Source of the DNA: Nyssa sinensis
Lineage: Eukaryota > Streptophyta > Magnoliopsida > Cornales > Nyssaceae
DNA: 64,000 nt
Reading direction: 5' to 3'
Assembly (NCBI GenBank): GCA_008638375.1
Contig: CM018031.1
Span: 3,926,062 to 3,990,061, forward strand
The position numbers and the translations under genes were made by a program. Positions 1 to 13,762 of the stretch are shown here, in pieces. The notes beneath the pieces were generated by a model, which was not told where the DNA came from, ran no database searches, and was given only the letters and a program-made list of their open reading frames with translations. Numbering within the stretch: position 1 is the first letter of the stretch; every line of letters starts with the position of its first letter.

Positions 1-1692
1 CTGGGGCATAGGTTTAAGGTAAGGACTGACCAGCAAGCTTTGAAGCACCTTTTGGAGCAAAAGGTTGGAACCCCTTTTCAACAAAAGTGGATAACAAAGC
101 TGTTAGGCTTTGATTTTAGCGTGGAATATCGTAGTGGCAAAGGAAATAAGGCAGCAGATGCTCTCTCCCGATTACCAGACCAGGGGAATAGTTCAGAATC
201 GGAGGTAACCATGACCAATTATGGAGAAGCCAAGGCCATCAGCATGGTTACTGTTAATTGGTGGGAAGGGCTCCATCAAGTGTACCACCAAGATCCCCAG
301 TTGCAGCAATTACTCAACCACTACCATCAAGGTGATCTTGATCCCTTCAAGTACCAGCTTAGAGGAGGGTTCTTATTCTACAAAGGGAGGCTACACTTGG
401 GAACCCTAAAGGTGCACCAGGAGCAAGTCATGCAGCAATTCCATAGCAGCCCCATGGGAGGGCATACTGGTTCACAGAAGACTCACTCCAGGCTCAAGAG
501 AGAATTCTTTTGGCATGGTATGAGAAAGGACATCAGAAAATTCATTAGAGAATGCGAGGTATGCCAAAGAAACAAAACTGAGAACCTCAAACCAGTTGGG
601 GCTCTGCAGCCTTTGCCAATACCAAGTAAAGTATGGGTGGATATTAGTATGGATTTCATTGAAGGGTTGCCTCTGTCCAAGGGATACAGTGTAATCATGG
701 TGATAGTAGACAGGCTCAGCAAGTACAGTCATTTCATACCAATGGCACATCCATATACAGCAGCAACAGTAGCAAAAGCATTCATGGACAACATATTCAA
801 ATTACACGGCATACCACAGAGCATAGTCAGTGATCGAGATGCAATATTCACAAGCAACTTTTGGAAAGAAATCTTCCATCTAAGTGGAACCAAGCTGCTA
901 ATGAGCTCGGCATATCACCCTCAAACGGACGGGCAGACAGAGGTAATGAACAAATGGTTAGAAGGGTACCTCAGGTGCTTTACCAGTGATAGACCCAAAG
1001 ATTGGGCCAGTTGGCTAGCTTTAGCCGAGTGGACATACAATACCTCAGAGCACTCCTCCACAGGATTTACTCCCTTTGAGATGGTATACGGACAAGAGCC
1101 ACCACGACTCCTCCCATATGAGCCCGGGACCACGGCTGTACAAGCAGTTGAAGACGAAATGAGAAGCCGAGATTTCATCCTTACTTTGGCACGAGAGAAC
1201 CTGCAAGAAGCTCAAACAAGAATGAAGTTATACGCAGATAAAAAGAGAACAGAGAGGGAATATAACGTGGGGGATTGGGTCTATTTGAGGGTAAGACCTT
1301 ATAGACAGATGACGGTCGCGATGAGGAAAAGCTTGAAGCTTTCTCCAAGGTATTTCGGGCCCTTCCAGATCATTCAAAAAATTGGGAAAGTTGCATACAA
1401 GCTTGATCTACCCAAGGAATCTAAGATTTACCCAGTATTCCATATCTCCTGCCTTAAGAAGAAAATTGGAACCCAGGTAAACCCTAACCCTAGACTGCCG
1501 ACAGTGATGGAAAACGGCACAATGGCCCCTGAACCAGAGAAAATACTAGAAAGAAGGCTCAAGAAAAAAGGAAATCGCGCAGGAATTGATTTCTTGATTC
1601 AATGGAAAGGAGCTAACAAGGAGGATGCCACCTGGGTTGATGCAGAGGAGCTGCGCAGGACATATCCCGAACTCGTGGGCGAGTTCTTCTGA
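1..1692 (+). mobile_element. Ty3/gypsy chromovirus polyprotein, C-terminal part (RNase H end, integrase, chromodomain)
   Basis: The frame is open from base 1, so the polyprotein continues upstream of the window; about 563 residues are visible. In order: the tail of RNase H (KAADALSRL), the integrase HHCC zinc finger (H and H near GGHTG, then CEVC), and the integrase core. The core acidic residues lie in MDFIEG, SDRDAIF and, after HPQTDGQTE, the glutamate. A GPF/Y region (PRYFGPFQII) and a C-terminal chromodomain (FLIQWKG, ATWVDAEEL) follow. Integrase inserts the cDNA, and chromodomains of this family are known to steer insertion to chromatin marks. The visible part has no stop or frameshift, which suggests a fairly young copy. 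The stop codon is followed directly by a purine-rich tract and the probable 3' LTR. Confidence 0.95.
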
Positions 1693-1704
1693 AGGGGAAG
1701 GTTA

Positions 1705-2304
1705 TGTTACACGCCCAAGAAGAATTAAGTGAAGTGGGGTTACGTAAGCTAGGGAATTATTTTATTTGTTAAAGGGTATTTTCGGTTATGTATGTTTTTT
1801 TAATTCAGTTGTGTTTAGACTAGGTCAATAGGCTGTTCTGTAGTGGGTAATGATACTTACGTGGGTTGTTCTGCACTAGTTCATGTGAAGTGGGTCAGTT
1901 ATTTCCTATTTTTCTGCAATTCTGTAAATGCCTATTAAAGGCCAGAGAATCATGAATGAAGGGCATCATCTTTTGCATCTCAATTGTGCCGTGTGCATCT
2001 GTGGAGGTTTCCTGGCTCCTCAAATTGCCAGAATTCATCTATATTAATTTTCTGGGTCATAACAGCCCTTTATGTTTGTGTTGGTCCCTCCACCCTTTGA
2101 ATCTTTGTTCTTCTTTGTTATTTGTGAATTGCATTCTTTAACCGATTCACACCCAAACCGTTTCGGTACTTTTGGTGGTCTACCCATAGGCAGTTAGATC
2201 CAGAAAACCCCACTTTCTGTTGACCAATCGGTACAAGAAAAGAGGGTGCAATCGGCACTCAGGGGTTTCTTCTCGGGACCCAAAAGGCACTTTGGTATGG
2301 CACA
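1705..2304 (+). repeat. Probable 3' LTR of the Ty3/gypsy element
   Basis: A purine tract (GAAGGGGAAGG, about 1690-1701) typical of second-strand priming sits just after the polyprotein stop. It is followed by TGTTACACGCCC, a usual start for plant gypsy LTRs. I place the end at GGCACA near 2304, but the 5' LTR is outside the window, so neither the right boundary nor a target-site duplication can be confirmed. Another end between about 2290 and 2370 is possible. Confidence 0.6.
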
Positions 2305-3636
2305 TCAATCCTACTCACTGTTGCCATGACTGTATATTTGGCACTTCAGGAAAAGAATATTTAACATTTTTGTAACCAATGAAACGAGGCTAATTTTACA
2401 GGAGGGAAGGGTGAATATAAACATGAATATCAGAAGAAGACGAGGAATTTCATCAGATGGATTTTGTTTGAAGTAGATCTTACGACCTGGAGATGTCTAT
2501 TAGGAAGGAAGAGGACGAAATGTGGGGAATTGGAAACCCACACATTCTGGGATTTGGATGGGCCCGTTGACTCAGTTGACCTAAATAAGACTGCCTTTCC
2601 ACTTAGTTTTCTTTGTGGGTTAATTTTCTCATCCACAAGAATTCAGAGCAAGAAATTTGTTCTCTCTCACTAATTTTTCTTTTCTTGTATTCATGAAATA
2701 ATTGTGGGATAGACTTGGTTATATAAGAACTAAATTTTTGTTAGATATAGACTAAATTATCTTGTTAAGTTATGAACTCTGTAATTGTTTGTTCTGTTTT
2801 TTTTTTTTTTTGGGGGCGGGGAGGACATAGCTTCTGCAGTGGATAGGACCACATCTGATGGGTCCTCTTACAGGAAGACATCTGTATCCAGAAGACTTCG
2901 TTTTCATATCGAGTCCTTTTCTGTTAAATTTTGTAGTTAATAGATTTTTAAGTGGCAATTCAGAGGCCTTCTTGGAACAGTTGCAAGAGCCAATGCTATT
3001 GCTAGCAGTGGCGGACCTGGACCAAGCAGTTAGGGGGGGGGGCAACATTATAAAAAATAAAATTTAAGGAGGGTTCTTATGAAAATATGAAAAAAATTGG
3101 GGGGGGGGGGACTCCTAATTTTTTTAAAATTCTATATAGAAGAGGGATAAAAATTCAATTTTTCAAAACTTTTTTTTTTGGGGGGGGGGGGGGGCTATTG
3201 CCCCCACTAGAGAACCTGTAGGACTGCCACTGATTGCTAGTGGTTGGAGTGCTTTCTAAGAGATTGGGGAAGTTATGTTGGATGTAAACTGCATTTTGTA
3301 TTTTCTTGGAAAACCTGCCTAGCCTAGAGATGCATGCTGGTGTCTAGTCGTGGGAAGGTTGGTTTATAATTTATAACTCTTAGTTGTCAAAAGAGGAGAA
3401 GTTGTTAAACTCCTTATCTGGTTCTGAGAAGCTATGGGAGACTGCGAGGATCCTGTATACACAAATGAAATGTTTGCCTTAACTGACTTGTTATTATGTT
3501 GTTGTTTCTAATCAGTTTGGTGACCACGGTCCACTGTGTTTCTTGGTACTGACAGTTTTACCTGCTTTTTATTGCTACATTTCATCATCTTTTTCCTTTC
3601 ATGTATTATTATCACTAATGTTGTGGAATTCTGAGC
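2305..3636. other. Non-coding stretch between the Ty3 LTR and the first visible LACS exon
   Basis: No exon of LACS or any other gene was recognised here. It holds poly-T and poly-G runs and one hAT-like MITE (listed separately). It is most simply the 3' part of LACS intron 1, with the Ty3 element inserted in the same intron. That is inference, because exon 1 is not in the window. Confidence 0.5.
3006..3232. mobile_element. hAT-like MITE, 227 bp, with perfect 8-bp target duplication
   Basis: Imperfect terminal inverted repeats (CAGTGGCGGA on the left, GACTGCCACTG on the right) are flanked on both sides by the same 8 bases, ATTGCTAG (2998-3005 and 3233-3240). An 8-bp duplication is the hallmark of hAT transposition. 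The inside has three long G runs and no coding capacity. Confidence 0.85.
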
Positions 3637-6600
3637 AGAGCAGGGGTACAGTGTTGTGCTTCCAGAGAAATTACAGACAGGGAAGTGGAACGTATACAGG
3701 TGGAAATAATCTATTTATCTTCGATTAGTTCATCATTGACTTGAGGCAGTTTTTAAGCTAATATTATTATTACTATCGCAGATCTGCTCGCTTCCCTTTG
3801 AAGCTGTTAAGTAGGTTGCCCGACCATCCTGGAATTGGTACCTTGCATGATAATTTTGTGTGAGCACCCCCCCCCCCCCTCTCTGTTCTTTCACTTGGTT
3901 AAATTCACTTTTGACTACCATGTTATCTGTATCATATTTGGCCGCCATCTTTGTTAATTTCATTAAGAAAAACTCACTAAGTAGTTTCCTCTAAATTTTT
4001 GAAAATAGGCGCTCTGTCGATACTTTCCGAGATTACAAATATTTGGGTACTCGAATTCGGGTAGATGGAACAGTTGGAGAGTAAGTTTGTCATCTGAATT
4101 AAGCTTGCAATTCGTATCTGAAGCTCACTCACCTTTTTTACCTTTTTCATTCATTTCTGTACTTAAAGGTACAAGTGGATGACATATGGGGAAGCAGGCA
4201 CTGCTCGGCAAGCAATTGGTTCTGGTCTAGTGTATCATGGAATCCCAAAGGCAAGTTACTTGAATAATAAACGTATGTTTGGATATTTTTGTGCTCTTTT
4301 TGACTCTTTAATTAGATTCTGTGTGTACCTGTTATGAGAACATTCAGTTGTAGTTCCTGGATCCTCTCTCACTGTACATCTGATTGTCCATTTGGTTGAT
4401 CTTGCAACAGGGATCTTGTGTTGGACTGTATTTTATCAACAGACCAGAGTGGCTAATAGTTGATATTGCGTGCTCTGCATATTCATACATATCAGTTCCT
4501 CTATATGACACTCTTGGTTTGTCATTGGTTCTTCTGTAGCAATTGGATCTTTGCCTAACTTGGCCAAGCCCTCCTGATGTTGCAGCACTTGCTGTTTGCT
4601 TTGCAGGTCCGGATGCTGTCAAGTATATTATAAATCATGCTGTTGTACAAGCCATATTTTGTGAGGCGCAAACATTGAATATTGTGAGTTTGCTACATTT
4701 GCTTTTAGGTATCTTTAACATTAAGAAGAACTCATCAAGATCTGAAGAGGATACTTTTATATCATTGAGGTTTGTCTGCAATCAAGTCTCTAAAGGATGG
4801 GGATTTCAAAAGATACTTGTTCGATTACTACCTTTCTTACCAAGGGAAATGTGGTGAATTGCGGACTTTGTCTGGGATTTTGAAATCCAATTTACATAAA
4901 TCATGTTCTAAAAAAAATAATGAATTTGAATCTTGTGGAATTTGGAACGTGGATAGGATTATTGATCACTGTTCAGATTTCTCTAGAGCATTATTACCAA
5001 TAATTGGAGGATGTGTATGAAAATTTCATATGACAAACCTTTATTTTTCAAGCCATGGCATACATCTCTTATCCTCTCACTTGGAATTTGCAGTTGCTGA
5101 GCTTCTTGTCTGAGATTCCTTCTGTGCGTCTAATAGTGGTATGAAAATCCATCCCATCTTTCTTTAACTTAATTGAACAGACTAAAGGTGAACCTGATGC
5201 TGATTCGCCATTTTCCTTAAAAACTGCTTTATCTGCTTCACTATTACATAGGTAGTTGGAGGGGTGGATGATCAAATTCCGTCACTTCTGTCAACAACAG
5301 GAGTTGAGGTTGTATCGTACTCAAAACTACTTTCTCAGGTGATTTCATATTCTTCTCTTTAAAAGCTTCATTAATTTTATCTGGTGATAGTTGAAAAACT
5401 TAATAAAAGCTGGTCATCGTGGAGAATTTATATACTATATATTGTAGTTCTAAATTGGTAAATATAGTATGTTTTATAGAGTTGTTTTATTTTCTAAGAA
5501 AAACTTAAGTGAATTATTGTATACTTTGTTGCATTTCTCTATTAAAGTTATGTTCTGCAATTGCATATCTTTGCTGCCTCTTTATTTTTTTGATAAGTAT
5601 TGTATATATAAAGGTGTCCAAGGAGGGCAACAAGGGCAAAAACCCCAAAAGATTACATCTGTTTTAGAAAACCTAAAAAATCTACAAAAGAAGATACATT
5701 AACAGGGAAAGCCTCTTTGGCCCAAAAAAATAATAAGCGCAAAAAAGGCATCTTTAAAGAAAGGAATAGAGAACTCCCTGATTTTCGAAGACTCGATTGT
5801 TCCTTTCAATCCAAATACACCACAAGAGGCAAATTGAGACCAGATTCCAAATCCTCTTAATCTCATTTGGAAGGTTGCATCCTTCCCATGCCAACAGAAG
5901 CTCTTTGACAGAGCCCGACATAACCTGAGGAGTAGCCAAACAGAGCAAGAACAAGATTTCAGCAACTCCAAGAAACATAACAATGGATGAGGATGTGATT
6001 CACCCTTTCCTCGTCATTCTTGCAAAAATAGCATCTGCTAGCCAAAAGAAAGCCCATTTTCTTCAAGTTTTCCGCCGTTAAGATGGCATTCCATGAGGCT
6101 TTCCAAGCAAAGAAGGAGGCTTTAGGGGGCTTTAGAGCGCTAAGTGAGCTTCCATGGAAAGAGTGAGTTATCAGAATTGAACATGCTCTTATAGAAAGAG
6201 CTAACGGAAAAAGATTTCTCATCCGGCATCCAAAATCTCCTATCCTCCCTACCATTCATAGCTCGGAAATTGTTGATGAGACGAAGGAAAGAGCCCACCT
6301 CTTCAAGCTCCCAATAAAAAAAATCTCTCCTAAAACGGGAGGTCCATATAAGCTCATTCCCAACTCTCTCCATACACTCGCTAGCTCAAGCCGCCTTTTT
6401 GCTAGCCAGTCTGTATAACATAGGGAATTTCGCTCTCAACGACTCGACCCCAGCCCAGACATCATCCCAGAATTTCACCCTATCACCATTCCCGATAACA
6501 AAGCTACATCTTTCCTTGAACATCCTCCAGTCACCTCTAATGAAGCCCCAAAGACCACATTCCCTCGGGCCCTCTGCACTTCCCGAGCACCATCCCCCAA

Positions 6601-9600
6601 TATCGCACCCATATTTGGAAACAATGATCTCCTTCTAAAGCTCCCTATCACTTTCGTCAAATTTTCATAACCATTTCCCTAAAAGGGTTGTATTAAATAG
6701 ATTCAAATCCTTCACCCCTAAACCCCCAAGAGACACTGGCTTCTTAATTTTATCCCAAACAACTAAGTGAATTTTTCTGCAATCACTATTGTGGCCCCAT
6801 AAGAAATCCAAATCTTCTTGCTTCATCTTTAAAGAAAAAAGTGGCACTGTAAGGATTATTATATGGCATTATGAACCATGTTATTGAAGTTATTAGATCA
6901 TGCATGTGTTGACAGCTGAATGGTATATTTATGCATGTACTGTTCTTTTGTCGGTTCCTCAACATTAGTTGTTTTCTTTTTGCACATTGTCGTTCCTCAT
7001 TCTATCAACTATTCTATTATCGGGGCTGGCATTTACATTATAAGAAGGGATTTGGATTTTTAAGTAGACTTGTACTTTCAGGGAGGTCAATAATGGTGGG
7101 CCAGGATTCACTAGATGGAAGCAACTAAGCTTCTAATGCTATAAGTTTTTACAAGAAATATGTTATTATTCATAACCCCGATTGTCATACTAATCCTATA
7201 TATTTTAATTTGCACATTTTTCAGAAGATATTGGCTGGTCACTTTTAGTTTATAACTCAAAGCCACTGATATTTTGTGATTGAATCTGGCTCATCTCTCT
7301 CAGATGTATTTGGCTTCCTGGATATAGCTATCATTCTAAACATTAATGAAGTTTCTGGCTTTGGAGTATGTGTGGGTAATACGGTTGATGTTTGTTAGAG
7401 GATTTCATAATTTGAGTTACACCTTCTTTAACAACTTAACCTTTTTAAAGAGTCGGTGGTTTATTATAGTATCAAAGTAGACAAAAGATCCTGGGCTTGA
7501 CTTCTTAGTAATTTTAATTGATGCACGTGTTGGCCCACTCATGATGGGGAGTTTGGTCGCATGTGAGGTGTGGCATGTTAGAGGATTTAATAATTAAGTA
7601 TACTTTCTCCAACAATTTAAGTTTTTAAAAGAGTTGGTGGTTTATAAAATTCTTTTTTTTTATCAGTAAAATTGTATTATATAGACACGGCGCCCGAGGG
7701 GAGCGAACCCATATACATGAAAGGGAAAAGGCCACAATATTAAAGCCTTAAATCCCCCAGGAAAGACAAAAAAATCTATCTAATTACATAAGGTATTCCA
7801 CCTTTAACCAAAAGAAAACAATCTCAAAAAAATATCTTTAAGCTTCTAAAAGGGCAATTCCACCTCTTTAAAGACTCTCCTATTCCTTTCCCGTCAAAGG
7901 CTCCTCCAAGTCGGCTTCAAGTCCCTTCAAATTTGGCTACATCTCCACCCCAACAAAACAAATTTGATTGTAGCCGACACCACCCAACTACAACCAAAGA
8001 GGGAAAACACTGAAGCCCACCCATCCCTTGTCACTTTTCAATGCACAAGAAGATGATCCACCATTTCCTCCTCCTCTTTGCACATATAACATCTACAAGG
8101 AAACTTGAAGGGTCTTTTCTTCAAATTATCTACCGTAAGGATAGCACCCTAGCTACTGACCAACAGAAAAACGCCTGCTTTCTTGGAATTTTAGATTTCC
8201 AAATAAGAGGTCATGGGGAAGAAGTATCTTTCCGCCCCACCAAGAATTTATAAAAGGAACGAATTGAGAATTTCTTATTGCTACTCAGCTTCCACACCAT
8301 CTTATCCTCCTCCTCGTCGTTCAACCCGCATTAATCCAGCTATTTCATCAACTCCACAATCTCCTCTACCTCCTAATCATGAAAGTTTTTCCTAAAGCCA
8401 GAACTCCATACCTTTTGTGCCCCTAGAGTCAACGAATTTTCTCCCACTAAAGCCTCCTTGTTAGAGGTAATGTTGTACAAAGATGGGAATTTCTCCTTAA
8501 GAGGAGTGTCACAGCAGCACGAATCTTCCCAAAACTTCACCCTCGAACCCCTCCCAACCCTAAAACAAATTGCACCACCGAACTCCTTCTTACCCCTTTG
8601 AATCGTCCTCCATACACTACACCCATAAGCCTCCCTCACCTCCCTCACATACCACCCCAAATCCTCACACCCATATTTTGTACTCACAACATCGGCCCTC
8701 CATTGCATACCTCCAAAGGCTTTTCCCATGCAAGGATTTATTAAAATTCTTTAAATCCTTGAACCCCAATCCCCTTTCCTCCATAGGCCTCTTCGACTTT
8801 TCCCAATTAACAAGATGGATCTTCCTCTCACCCTTATTCCCATCCCACAAAAAATCCCGCTAAATCTTTTCCAATTTCTTCTCAACACTAGCTGGCATCC
8901 AAAACAGGGACACTAAATAAGTTGGAAGGTTCTCAAGGGTACTCTTTATAAGAGTAATCCTCTCCACTTTGGACAAATACTGCTTCTTCCAACTGACAAG
9001 ACGGATGCTAAAACCTCTCAATGACTACATCCCAAATAACTGTAGAGGCCGAGGAAGCACCCAATGGAAGACCCAAGTACACAGAAGATAGAGAACCCAA
9101 TCGGCAGCTAAGAACAAACAGGTCACGCCTTTTGTTATTGAGCCTATTATGAAGTTATTTGCTTAAATTTTTGTTTCACTTCTAATGGTTCTACACATTT
9201 TTTTTGAAAAATGAAGATATATCATAAAGCACCAGTGACGGGGGTGTGTCATGTACACGAGGAGAATATGAAGACACACTCCTCACTACAAAAGCATATC
9301 ACTCAAAAAATTTACAAAAGAATCTAAAGATCTATAGTAACTTTGTACAATCCAAATATACAATGTATGTATAAGTATTCCTTTCAATTCATTTATACTT
9401 CTTTCTCTTCTTAAAAAATCCTCCTATTGTGTTCCCGCCATACACAACACATAAGATAAAGTGGTGTTGTGATCCACGATTGCTTGCCCCATCTTTAAAC
9501 ATATGTTGAATCATTGATTCACACATTTTCTTAGACACACTTGCATGCATGCAAGCACTAACCTATACCTTGTCTGGATTTGGAGAGTTGTCATGTCCCC

Positions 9601-12600
9601 CACCTGTGTTTGTCTCGGAGCAGAAAACTCCTATTCTTGTTCACAAAGCTTTGCTGCATGGACTTGGGTACACTTGTTCAGTGTCCATGTGTTTGGTTCT
9701 CAGCTTCACTTTGTACTTAAAACTTTCAACATGGGGGTTTTGGCTTCTTAGAAATCAGTACTAACACATTCTGAATACCCATGTAATAGAAGGAACAAAT
9801 TTAGTAGATCTCTCATGAAACTTCAAGTGGACTAGGCAGATTTTTCTCTATTCCTTCATTGGATCTTGTCAGGTATTGTCTAACAGTAAATATGTTGGAT
9901 GGGTATCTAATCATATCCGTACCCATGTCCAGTCATGTTCCACATGGTTACTCCACACATATTGATTTGTCCATGTAACACTGGCACTGCCTTTTCTTTT
10001 CCTCTCTCTTTTCTCCCTGGTGGGTGAGGTTTTTACCTCTCAGACACATATTGAAGATGGATTGCTTTCAGATGTACATGAGTACATGGATTTAAATCGC
10101 GGTCGCGGTTGTGCTGTAATGGTATTGGGAGTATCGGGTCATTCGTAACAGGAATCGAAAACCGTAATTGTGATTTTTTTTCAAATACTAGTAAATCTCT
10201 TAAAAGACACTGATACACATATTTTGACTACAATTATCACATTTTAATATTCTTTACTATTGTTTTTCCATTTTTCAACACCTAAAAAATATTTTTCTTA
10301 TAAATAGCACTTAAGAAGATATTTTATTATTTTATATGAATTCTTTAAAGTTAAACTTATAAGAAATATCATTTAACTTGAATAACATTACAACAATTAA
10401 TATAAATAAAAGCAAAAAAATAATTATAAACATGAAAGTCAATTTAGTATGATTAGTTATGTAATAAAAAAAATAAAAAAATTTAAGGCTAGGAGGCCTC
10501 TTTGAATTTGTATTGACCTGAATATCTTGGTTACTTATTTCAATTTTTTGGATTATTTTGTTAAGTATCTTTTTTGTATATAAATTTTATACAAATAGAA
10601 ATAATAAGAATTCTACAGAAAAAAATTAAAAATTAAAAAATAAAAGAAAACTAAAAATTTGAAAGAAAAAAAGAAATAATATAGCCGTAATAGTCTTGTA
10701 ACGGACGATACGTAATAGTATCGACTGATACGGATGTGAATTTTAGTCATTACCAATATATCGGCCACTATCGGTATTGGAGGTTCAAAAAATTGATACG
10801 TAACGTAATGGCCGTTGTTTAAAACCATGCATGAGCATGACCACTGTCATGTCATGTTTATTCTCAACGTCTTGATTTCAAATTCTATGATATATTTTTC
10901 GATGATTATAATTTACAATGTGCAAATTTTTTCAACATCTAATTGTTCTCTAAGTTTTCTTTTAGGGCTGCAGTAATCTTCAGCCTTTTTGCCCACCAAA
11001 ACCTGATGATGTTGCTACAATTTGCTATACAAGTGGTACAACTGGGACACCAAAGGTATTGTGCTGACGTGCTGTGAGCTTTATTTTTCTGATTTTGATA
11101 ATCACTCAATATTATTTGGATGGCTATTTAAGTAAATGAAGATGTTTCTTTTGTAATTATGGTAAGGGAGCTGTATTGACTCATGGAAACTTGATTGCAA
11201 ATGTTGCTGGGGCATGTGTTACCGTCAAATTATATCCCTCGGATGTGTGAGTTTTAGTAATTTAGTCTGCCACAAATATCACAGCTATTGTTGCATTATG
11301 TTGTGATAATTTACTGAATTTCTCCTTGAATTTTGGACAGTTACATATCATATCTTCCTTTGGCGCACATATATGAACGGACCAACCAGGTCATGATGGT
11401 GTATTTTGGAGTTGCAGTCGGATTCTACCAGGGAGTATGATAATCAACTGTACATGCTTTTCTAATTTCAATTTGTGAAGACTACTGTTTGAGTAATTTC
11501 ATCAGTTCGAATCATGGTGGTGTAACCAACATGTTATCCTGGGAAATGGCATTAAGACATGTGCTTTTACAAACTTCATTTGGCAAGAGCACATGTGTCC
11601 ACACTTACAAATGGGAATAAGGACGTATGAGTCCAGATAAGGTTTGGCCATAAAACTTAACAACCCAAACCCCCGCCCAAAACAAAAAAGATTGGCAAAA
11701 TAAGATTCACATGGCTGACTTCTAGAAATTGGGATAAGTTTTTCTAAGTTGAGTTGAGAAAAAGTTGAAAGCGTGGGAGCCTAGTGGGTAGGGTTGTGAT
11801 TAGCAACAGTATTTTTTCATGTCTTGTTTATTAATGCGACTAGGTAAAGTATATCCGTTTAAGAACATACAAGTGGGGTGCAGCCAATTCGGGCATGGGG
11901 AGCCACACTACATAAAAATCAGAGATTCATATCTCTCAGAAACTCTATTAAAGAATCTACAGATGTATAAGACCCAACAACTCAAAAGTATGACTCCCAA
12001 AAAAAGATCTTAAATCTACAAGGGGAAACCTCTTCTCTTCCAAAAAATTTGATATTCTTCTCTCCATATACTCCATATACACCAAAATAAACATAAATGT
12101 GCCATAACCTACACCTTTCTAACGCTCCATCTCGTGTTCCCTTTTCAACAACTCTACCACTGGGCCAGGCATAATCTAAGCGCATCCAAAGAGGGACAAT
12201 GGAAGGCACCACATTTTCCTAGCCATAGAACAATATAAATACAAATGACTAACTATTTATTTTTGTCTTCCACATTTTCCTAGGTAAATTATAATGCTTT
12301 TGTTCACTTAAAAATTTATTTTTGTTTAAATATTGCCAAAAATGTTGAAATGGTCATATGCTATTATATTTAACAGTCTACCATTTTTTACACCTCTGTT
12401 TGTCTCGTAATCTAAGAATTTTTTCTTTTTTGAGCCTTACATTCTGTTTATTGACCATTTTATGCAGGACAATTTGAAATTAATGGATGATATGGCTGCT
12501 CTAAGACCCACTATTTTCTGCAGTGTTCCGCGGTTGTACAATAGAATATATGCTGGGTAAAATAATTATTTATTTCTGTTTAAATTATTCATGTAATTGC

Positions 12601-13728
12601 AATTCATATCGCCATCAAGCAATTCACTCATATGCTTTGGTTGATGAAGCATTACAAACGCTGTAAAGACATCTGGTATTCTGAAAGAGAGGCTATTTAA
12701 TGCTGCCTACAATGCTAAGAAGCAAGCAATATTGAGTGGTAAAGTATATTATTGACTAGATTGTTATTGCATTTTAGCATATGAGTTTTTTTCACGAGGT
12801 TTTATAGATTGTTCATACTTCTCTGTGAAAGATTTCCTTTTACCTTAATTATAAAACCAACTTTAATTGCTTACTTGTGTACTTTGTAGTTGGATAATGA
12901 TTTATGAAAAGTAAGAGGTTTTGTTGCTCACATGAGGTGAGGTTTTGATGTTTCAATGCAAATCATTAATATTTTTAATACACACACATGTATAAAATTA
13001 ATATTTTGAAAAATTAGAAAAAAACTAATTTACAGAAGAATTGCAACTGTTGTGATATTAGGCTTCTCTTGTAGGCAATGTCCACCTGATTTTTCTTCTT
13101 TCCATCTGTGAGTAAAATTTTTATTAGAACTATTGTGAAATTCTTCACTTCAGTTTTTGTGTTAGTAATTCATTCCAAAAGTCTTTATTAAGTCTGTAAT
13201 TGTTAGGTTAGGTTAAGTTTTACTATCAGTATAATGTTAGTCAATCACTTCCGTTAAGACTTGATCGAGCTAGACTTAATTATAGTTACAAACTTCTAGA
13301 GACGAAGAATATTGATATCAACTCGAAATTTTAGAATTGCTACACGAAAAGTATAAACATATATGCACGTCATGCATTCATATTAGGGGCATTTGTAAAA
13401 TATGTACGCGTTAGTCTTTCTTTATTCGGTTCTTATTGGACTTATGTTTTAATGTTACATAGGTTAGTCACTTTTTAGTTTGACTCGATGCTTAAATTTT
13501 TTTTAAAAATATGTTAATTATGTCCCTATGGTACTTGTTGAGAAGTTAGGTTTGAAATTGAAATGAGTTGAAAAAATAGTATCTAGTTCATTCGAGCGCT
13601 TCTCAATATTGTCCGAACGATCATGCCATCCAAACGAAGAACCTTTGTTTCTTTCAACACATTTGAATTTTCGAGAATCTGATTGGTTGCCCTTTCCCCA
13701 AGGGCGGAGCTTAGTGTGGGCTATAACC

Positions 13729-13762
<34 letters not shown>

